From Wuchereria bancrofti (taxonomy: Eukaryota; Nematoda; Chromadorea; Rhabditida; Onchocercidae), in assembly GCA_005281725.1 (NCBI GenBank), contig SSBO01000003.1:1851036-1915035 (forward strand): a stretch of DNA of 64,000 nucleotides, in the 5' to 3' direction. The notes beneath the pieces were generated by a model. It did not search any database and was not told the DNA's origin. It was given only the letters and a program-made list of their open reading frames with translations. Positions 57,317 through 64,000 of this stretch are shown here, in pieces. The translations under genes and the position numbers were made by a program. Positions within the stretch are counted from its first letter, which is position 1. Every line of letters starts with the position of its first letter.

Positions 57317-60300
57317 CTAAAAAAGACAGGTAAATAACTTTTCGACAAAAACACATATATGGGACTCTAAATTTAAACGTAAAACTGGGATATTGCGACT
57401 TTACGATAATTCATAAAGATTAAGTAATTGACCGAGTCAGTACTGAAAATTCCATGAGACCTCAATATTGTATAATTAACAAATTGACTACTTACCTTCA
57501 TACTTAATACTCAGGAATTTGCATAAATGTTGAATAAAAAATGTTCAATAACGCCGTGCTAATAATGAGAACAATAGTATGAGCATCGATCTTTTGTTCT
57601 TAAAGACTTAATATATCTAAATCTCAAAGTTAATTAATTTCGTTCTTAATAAGATCCTTCTAATTAAAACACTAATAGATAAGCATACTAAAAGTGTTAT
57701 ATCTAATGCATACTTTGTGATGTTAAAAAAGAAAGAATGAAGTGCTTTTTTCCCAACAAAATTAATCATTTCAAAAATGAAATTTTTTTTTTTGAAATAA
57801 GTACGAAACAAAAAACTTAAAAATGTCGTATCAATGTTTAAAGCACGAATTGTAAAACGATTTCTTGATTACTCCAACTTTACTACGTGAAAGTGTTACT
57901 TACTGTGACGACGACTATGACAATTCACAACTACAATTTACTGTGTCACATCATTTTTCATGCGTCAACAATTCAAACAAATGATATTTGAACTTTTCTT
58001 AGTCTTTTAAAATGGTGAAATCAAAATTAATCATAAAGTTTTCTATTCTCAACAGTTAATAATAGTATAAAAATAATATAAAGTACTTTAGAAACGAATG
58101 ATACAATAATAAAATTGATGGAAATTCGTGATAGATTATAATTTCAAACTTTGTCTTATCATTTCGGAGAATTTCGGAGTTTGTTGATTTAATAATTTCG
58201 GCATTTGTGGGTCGATAAATCGCAATACTATCCAGAAGGTATCATCCAGTGATGTTACATCTTCTGATAGTTACTGTATGATTTTTTTGCATACGAAATT
58301 TAAAAATGTTGTCAAATTTAACGAAAAATAAAGAAAATAAAAATTGGAATTTCATCCCAAATATAAGTAATTAAGAGAATCTTTCGTTTAACGTTAATGT
58401 ATCTAACAACTATTAGTGTTAGGTCAGGTGATAACTGAAAATTAACAAAACACAAAATACCTGGCTGATGGAAGAAATTTTATTATTTTAACCTTTCGTT
58501 CTCGTTTCGAGTAAGAAGTAGGAGAAGACGCAGAGTATTACAATTAATTTGCAAAATGGCAATGAATGAGATTAAGAAAGAGAGAAAGAGAGAGAGAGAG
58601 AGAAAGAGACAATAGAGTTCGGGGATGCAAGGTGAAAAAATCTATGAGAGAGTCTTTGGCCATAAACTGAAAAAGCAGTAAGAGCAGACGTGCAAATAGC
58701 AAGTGTACGAGTCGGCCGTGTTCCTAAATACCGTGCAAATTGATGGATCACGTGACGGAAGTGCTGGTAGGTGTGCGGGCGTGTTTAGAGTTTGTTTGTG
58801 ATTGGTATTCAAAAACATTTAAACAACATGGACATGGAATTTGAAATGCAAATGCAAAAGATTGAAATATTATCAATCGGAGTTTGTTTTATTTCGTAAA
58901 TTTTAATGACAAATTTCAAAAAAGAAAATTTGTCAATAAAAGAAAGGATTGAGATGATTCACCTGAAATTAGCCTGAAATGAATTTGAATATTAAAAAAC
59001 ATTACCGTTGCTATGTTATAGTTAAAATTTTAAAAATTTAAAAAGAAAAGTTCATCATTTATCTATTTCGCACTACATGCCAATTTTTATTTTTATTAGG
59101 GTGGGTGAATTAGGAACTCAAATATATAATCAAATGGATATGTGATTGTTTCATTCAGTGTCAAAGGTCAAACGGCGAAATTATTGCTCAAACACATAGA
59201 TGATTATACCTACAAGTGTTGACAACAAAGTATTTGTCAAAAAGGTTGTCACTGATCAGCAAAAGGAAACTATAAACTTTTTCGTTATATTATTACAATG
59301 TTAAATTTCTTTTGGAAAAGATAGATGGAATTGTAAGAAAAAAGAAAAAAAAATTGCTTAAAGAATTATCCAAAAAGTCAAAAGTTATGATTATTGATGG
59401 GTGGTAAGTGCAAGAATTGAATAGTTTGGTAATGTGAAAGTTTTAATTTTGAAGAATGATGTGACAGTAATGGTGATTGTGAACCGATGATAATAATAAA
59501 TCAAATTGTTGAATTAGGAATTTATTTTTAAGATAGAAAAAAACTAAATATATGTGCGTTACGCTTGGGTCATTGATAATTTCAACATTTTTGAATTCAA
59601 AAAAGGAATAAATAGTTTTTGAAGAAAAAAAAATACAAATAATTTGTATTTTTTAAAAAATACAAATTATTTTTATAAAATTATTTATCAACTAATGAAT
59701 GATGATAAGATAAAAATCATTTCATCAAGTGATCAATTTGACTTACAATTTTGATAATACTTCAATACCTATATTACTACTTCAATATTAAGCAAAATTA
59801 TTCCTTGCTAAATTTCTTTCCATTTCTTTCTTATACATAAGTCAAAAAAAATTTATCATTATCATTTTTAAACTAATTGCTTACACAGAATTGTCCAACA
59901 CATTTATACTATCTTTTATAAACATTATATTTGTTATTTATTTGTAAACACTACTATATTTATTTTATTTCATTCGCTCCATAATGATAATAATTACTAA
60001 TTTTTCATTTTCGAATATTTATAATTTTTAATGTAAAAATGTAAATGTAAAAAATGTAAAAAAGCTTATTTTATTTGAGAGAGAAAAACACGGACAGTAT
60101 AAATGTGATTTATTCAATTTTAATTAATTCATCCATACATTTCGATCATTTTGACCACTTTATTGTTGCATTATTTTACAATTGATAAGATATTAAAGGC
60201 AAATATTTTTATCGTTATCATCTGTACTAAGTACAAAGTTAATAACCAAAAATAAAAATTTTAATAAGAAATGTTTATGGAAGATGAAAATAAAGGCTTT

Positions 60301-60502
60301 AAATTGGTATAAGCAACTAATAAACAATTTATAGCATCGCTGCGTTAATCAAAAATGACGTAAATTTAAAAATGACATTTTTAAAAATTTAAAAAAAAAA
60401 AACAAAAATGATGCAAAATTAAATTTATCATTAAAATTTATGAAAAAATGTAACTTTGTTGAATTGTTGGAGTGAGTTGAAAAATTTTCTGAAATTATTA
60501 AT
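57317..60502. other. Intergenic region upstream of thiolase
   Basis: No coding exon is supported. A donor-like AAG then GTAAGT on the minus strand near 57496-57501 could end a noncoding first exon of the thiolase gene. There is a GA-rich run at 58576-58609 and a less AT-rich patch at 58690-58800 that contains the palindrome TCACGTGA (58748-58755). This patch is the best promoter-like candidate in the interval, by composition only. Confidence 0.4.
58576..58609. repeat. GA-rich simple repeat
   Basis: GAGAAAGAGAG-type run of about 34 bases with A interruptions. No coding meaning. Confidence 0.85.
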
Positions 60503-60591
60503 TTATGTTAATTTGCTTTCATGTGGATATTCTCGTTTGTCCCAATAACAGTTTTGCCTTTCATTTGGCTCATATACTTCTGGAACCATCG
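60503..60591 (-). CDS. Possible alternative last exon of the copine gene
   Basis: A strong acceptor (GTTTTACAG on the minus strand) precedes 89 bases that are open to a TAA. The acceptor phase fits the donor at 61314, the same donor that joins the main last exon at 61111. The resulting tail would be about 29 residues starting PMVPEVYEPNERQN and containing CYWDKREYPHES. Its composition is more protein-like than neighbouring DNA. It may be an alternative terminal exon or a decayed exon; no poly(A) signal close after it was found. Confidence 0.4.
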
Positions 60592-60980
60592 CTGTAAAAC
60601 AATTCCATTATGAAATATTGTAACTCTTCCAAAACATTAATTGATTTCATGAAATTTAATGAATTTCAAAGTAAAGAATTTATTTTCATGTAAAAGTGAC
60701 ACCTTCCAATTAACGTTTAATCAAACAACAAAAAAAAAAGTCAGTGCACTAAAGACTAACTAGTTTGATTAAGATGAAATGAAATGATACTAGCTGGGAA
60801 CAGGTAATAATTTTAGGATGTTTATTATAAACATAAAATAAACATCGACATTCCTTCTTCTTAATTTACATCCGAACTTTTAAGCAATATTTGAAAATTA
60901 GCAGATTAATTACTCATAAAATAAATTAAATACTGAAATTAATTTGTTAATCACCTCTTTTTAGGTTTTCTTTGACAGAG

Positions 60981-63900
60981 TCATGAAATAGCTAACTGTC
61001 TTCTCAACATTCGTCTTGGATGTCGCTGAGAAGAATATTTCGATGGATGATCAGATATTGAACTCAATTTTTCATCCATATCATTTATTAATGATTGCGA
61101 GCGAAATATTGCTGTAAAGTATTTTTTTAATTTTTCTTGAAAAAAAAGATGAAAATGTTTAACTGATGAAAATAAATGGAAAAATTTTTCAAAGTATCGA
61201 AAAAAAAAATGAAATTTTAGGAAGTATATTTGTGAAAAGAAAAGAAATTGATTAGCATCATTTCAAAAATTTTTATACTTTAACAATTTGTTCAATAATT
61301 TTAAAATGCTTACGTGGTATAGTTGACGTGAAACACTTGATACGATTCTGTTTCTTTTTATCACGGTATAACTGCTCCTCGTATCGTGATGGTCGATTTG
61401 GGATTAAACATGATGAATGAAAAACTGATGATCGATTGATCTGAAAATTGATTTTTCTTTAGAAAATTTTGGTTTAAAATTTAGCACACTTGATTTGACA
61501 TTTTAAAATTTTATGCATAAAAAAAAAAAAAATTTGAAAAATTATTGATGGACCTGTATCGGAGGTTTTGCAGCAATATTATTTTTATGCATATAAGTTA
61601 TTAAATGCCATGGAACATTACGCAAAGCTCTTTCAGCTATTCGTTTTGCATTTTGCTTTGGTGTTGTTTCGTGTATCATTATCGAATTTAAATCGATAAA
61701 CTGTAATTAATTTAATCTAAGTTGAAAAAAATTTACAATCAATTAAAATTTACTTACAATCAAAAAAAAAATCACTTAACAATAAAAAATTGAGAAGAAA
61801 AAATAAAAGGGAATTGTTTTATAAAATTTCGATATTAATGATAATTTATTTTTTCATTTTATATTTGAATTCTAACGTATCCTATTACTTTATCAAAAAT
61901 CACATCCATTTGATGCGATTTATATTGCAAGAAATAATTTGTTGCAAATTTAATGCATTAAATTATTTCATCATTTGCTCAGCAAATGATAAGCAAAAAA
62001 AAAAAAAAAATGAATTCAGAAATAAATTTTTAAGAAACCTCAACAAAATCAGAATTCAACGATACATCGTCACCCGGAAGTTCACTTTTCTTAGCACCTG
62101 TGGTATTGTGAAATGTATTCAACTCTGTCACTTTTCTTCCCAAAAATATAATCGAAATTGGTGCTTTTGTCATATTTCTTACAGTATCCATCATTTTTTC
62201 GGAATTAACAATTGAACTGCTCGATGCAAAAATGAGCAGAAGAAAATAATGCAATCCAAGTTTACCTTCATTTTGCGCCATTCTAAAAGTTAGATTCGTT
62301 GAAATATGATTGTTTGAAATAAATTTCAAACCATTTGACATATTTTGTGTACTTTTTTTCAAAACTTCTAATCGTTTTTTTTTCTTCTTATTTCTAACTG
62401 ATCATTTAATAAAATTTTGCCATACTTCAAGTAAATTCAAGTAAATTTCAATGAATTTATTTCATAGACTTACTTAGCGACAGCATTGACAACAAGTGAA
62501 TACTCAGCTCGGTCACTAGGCATTACTTTTCGTCTAGCATTTTTGTATGCTTCCAGCACTCTATCAATGCCGCGACAGTACGGTTTTGATTCGAAATTCT
62601 ACAACAAATAGAAATTGAGTTATAACTCAGTTTGAAATTTAGTTCTAAGTTTTAAAAAATCTATTAGTTATCGTTTTTCATTAAGTGACAAAAATAATAA
62701 TTGTTAATAATAATTGTGTATTTAATTTCTTATTTCCATACATTCTTGCATATTATATGTGCAAAAATTTTCACCAGAAAATTTTCTAATTCCTCGCTAA
62801 TATTTATAAATTCATTTAATTGACGAGCGCCACTGAACACATAATTGAGTATTTGAGCGTTTTTCATTTCAATTACTAATTTGACAAAGTTATTGTAATA
62901 CTTGCAATATTATACTCAGTAACCTGATAAACCAATAATTAGCATAGTGCTTACTTTAGAATTCTAGTATGCTTCAATCAAAGATAGAATTAAATATTAA
63001 TGAATACTAACCAAATGAAAAACTTTAGAATTATTTAATGCTGATGGAATTTTAGCACCAAGACCAAATGCCGGAAACATTTTACTCCTACAAGGTTAAA
63101 TTTGTGGTACTAGAAATAAAATTAAGTTTAAAATAAAGTAGATCTCTATGATTGATGGAATTAAGAGTAATTCAAAATAGCAATAAATAAAACTTTCTAG
63201 AGTTTATTGGAAAAATCCATTTTTTTAGCTATTAAATTTTTCATCAGAATTGCTTGTAAAAAAAGAAACTAATTTATTAGTAATAATGAAATATTATAAA
63301 TGCATACGAGTTGTAGTCTCGAATAATACCCGCGATACCTTTAATAGCACAATCGAAATCATTGTCAAATGTATGTGTGTCGTTCAATTTGTTAACACTT
63401 AAATTAGTCGAAAAATCCACTGCTATCACAAGATGAAGTTGAGTTCTGGAAGATTTTTCACTTTGGGGAATGAAAAATGATAGATAACAAAAAAGTCATA
63501 TTTTAACAATTAATTAATATTAATGCTACTAATTAAAGCCTCATTTTTCATTTTTGTATTGTGGTTTTATAGCCTCAAATGATTTCGGGTAATTTCGAAA
63601 TAATGATAAGACAATAATTGATTATATTTTTACTATAACTATTAAATTTGGTAAGGATGCAACTAGATTTAAACAGTATGAGATTTCCAATTTAATTATT
63701 GTGTAAAATAGTGTAATATTTCAAAATTTTTCAATTGAAAAAATTTGACAACTGACCCACTGGTGATATAATCCAGGAAGGAGTAAAATGATACATCGCT
63801 AAATTTAATCAGTTCCATTGTTCCACTTTTTAAATATTTTTTTTTTGACTTTTTCTTAGGATTGATTAAATTATAAACATTTTCCTCGCCTGGACCATAT

Positions 63901-63987
63901 TTCATTTTTGCATATGTTGTTAAAAAAGAACCAATCAAGCCTATTTTATTCATTTCATCGCGATACATAACAGATACTTCTAGCAAT
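60981..63987 (-). CDS. Copine family protein, C-terminal part (partial at right edge)
   Basis: Copines are Ca2+-dependent phospholipid-binding proteins with two C2 domains and a C-terminal vWA-like copine domain. Exons in transcript order: 63987-63757, 63445-63308, 63087-63012, 62598-62474, 62282-62039, 61700-61554, 61440-61314, 61111-60981 (stop TGA); earlier exons lie beyond the window. The first visible exon ends a C2 domain and reads FSDVSFYSFLDYITSG, a copine hinge. Then come LHLVIAVDFSTN (first vWA strand), IRDYNSSKMFPAFGLGAKIP (hallmark), FHLNFESKPYCRGIDRVLEAY, and a core with YFLLLIFASSSS, where other copines have LLIxTDG. The end has RALRNVPWHLITYM, matching the usual VPNQVVxYF, then a basic Ser-rich tail of about 85 residues. 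The metal-site TDG is replaced, so this vWA domain probably does not bind metal in the usual way. All joins are in phase. Confidence 0.85.
62730..62867 (-). other. Exon-like open frame inside a copine intron
   Basis: A 45-codon ATG-to-TAA frame in the intron 62599-63011 reads with mixed, protein-like composition (begins MKNAQILNYVFSGARQ). An acceptor-like CAAATTAG lies 11 bases before its ATG, but the phase would not fit the flanking copine exons, which already join well in phase and in family alignment. It may be a tiny nested gene, a skipped exon or chance. I do not recognise the peptide. Confidence 0.25.
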
Positions 63988-64000
63988 CTGAAAGGATCAA

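Noticed and set aside
61790..62215. 141-residue plus-strand open frame
   Set aside because: Its right half is the antisense of the copine exon 62039-62282; the rest is A-rich low-complexity sequence.

Overview
This is nuclear DNA from an animal, almost certainly a parasitic nematode of the filarial (spirurid, clade III) type. The sequence is very AT-rich, genes are cut into 3 to 16 exons with GT-AG introns, and most start codons lie 7-30 bases after a splice-acceptor-like AG, as expected for spliced-leader (SL) trans-splicing. The presence of a cuticlin-type ZP protein supports a nematode; the filarial assignment is inference. No bacterial, phage, transposon or CRISPR sequence was recognised.

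Layout. (1) 1945-14947, plus strand: five compact genes head to tail: PUS3 (tRNA pseudouridine synthase), FNTA (protein prenyltransferase alpha subunit), RTRAF (tRNA-ligase complex/CGI-99 family), AK6 (nuclear adenylate kinase of ribosome biogenesis) and MRPL53 (mitoribosomal protein mL53). Gaps are about 0.4-0.85 kb and each gene has its own acceptor before its ATG, so they may form an operon; four of the five serve tRNA or ribosome function. (2) 15678-19043, minus strand: a seven-exon globin, convergent with MRPL53. (3) About 19.0-39.6 kb: a roughly 20 kb gene-poor stretch with microsatellites, small tandem repeats and one isolated exon-like island (37104-37214). (4) 39580-47281, plus strand: a 16-exon cuticlin-like ZP protein with signal peptide, furin-like site and C-terminal membrane anchor; its introns hold a very long CA microsatellite. 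(5) 48240-52604, minus strand: an arrestin-domain (ARRDC-like) gene with one GC-AG intron and a complete tRNA-Phe(GAA) gene inside another intron. (6) 54527-57316, minus strand: an acetyl-CoA acetyltransferase (thiolase II) with all catalytic residues. (7) About 60.5 kb to the right edge, minus strand: the C-terminal part of a divergent copine (end of a C2 domain plus the vWA/copine domain); its 5' half lies beyond the window.

Exon joins were worked out by hand from splice signals, reading phase and remembered family sequence patterns. All joins given are phase-consistent, but none has been checked against transcripts. The most unusual points are the degraded exon copy inside an RTRAF intron, the tRNA-Phe nested in the arrestin gene, the copine whose metal-site residues look lost and which has two phase-compatible last exons, and the exon-like island in the gene desert.
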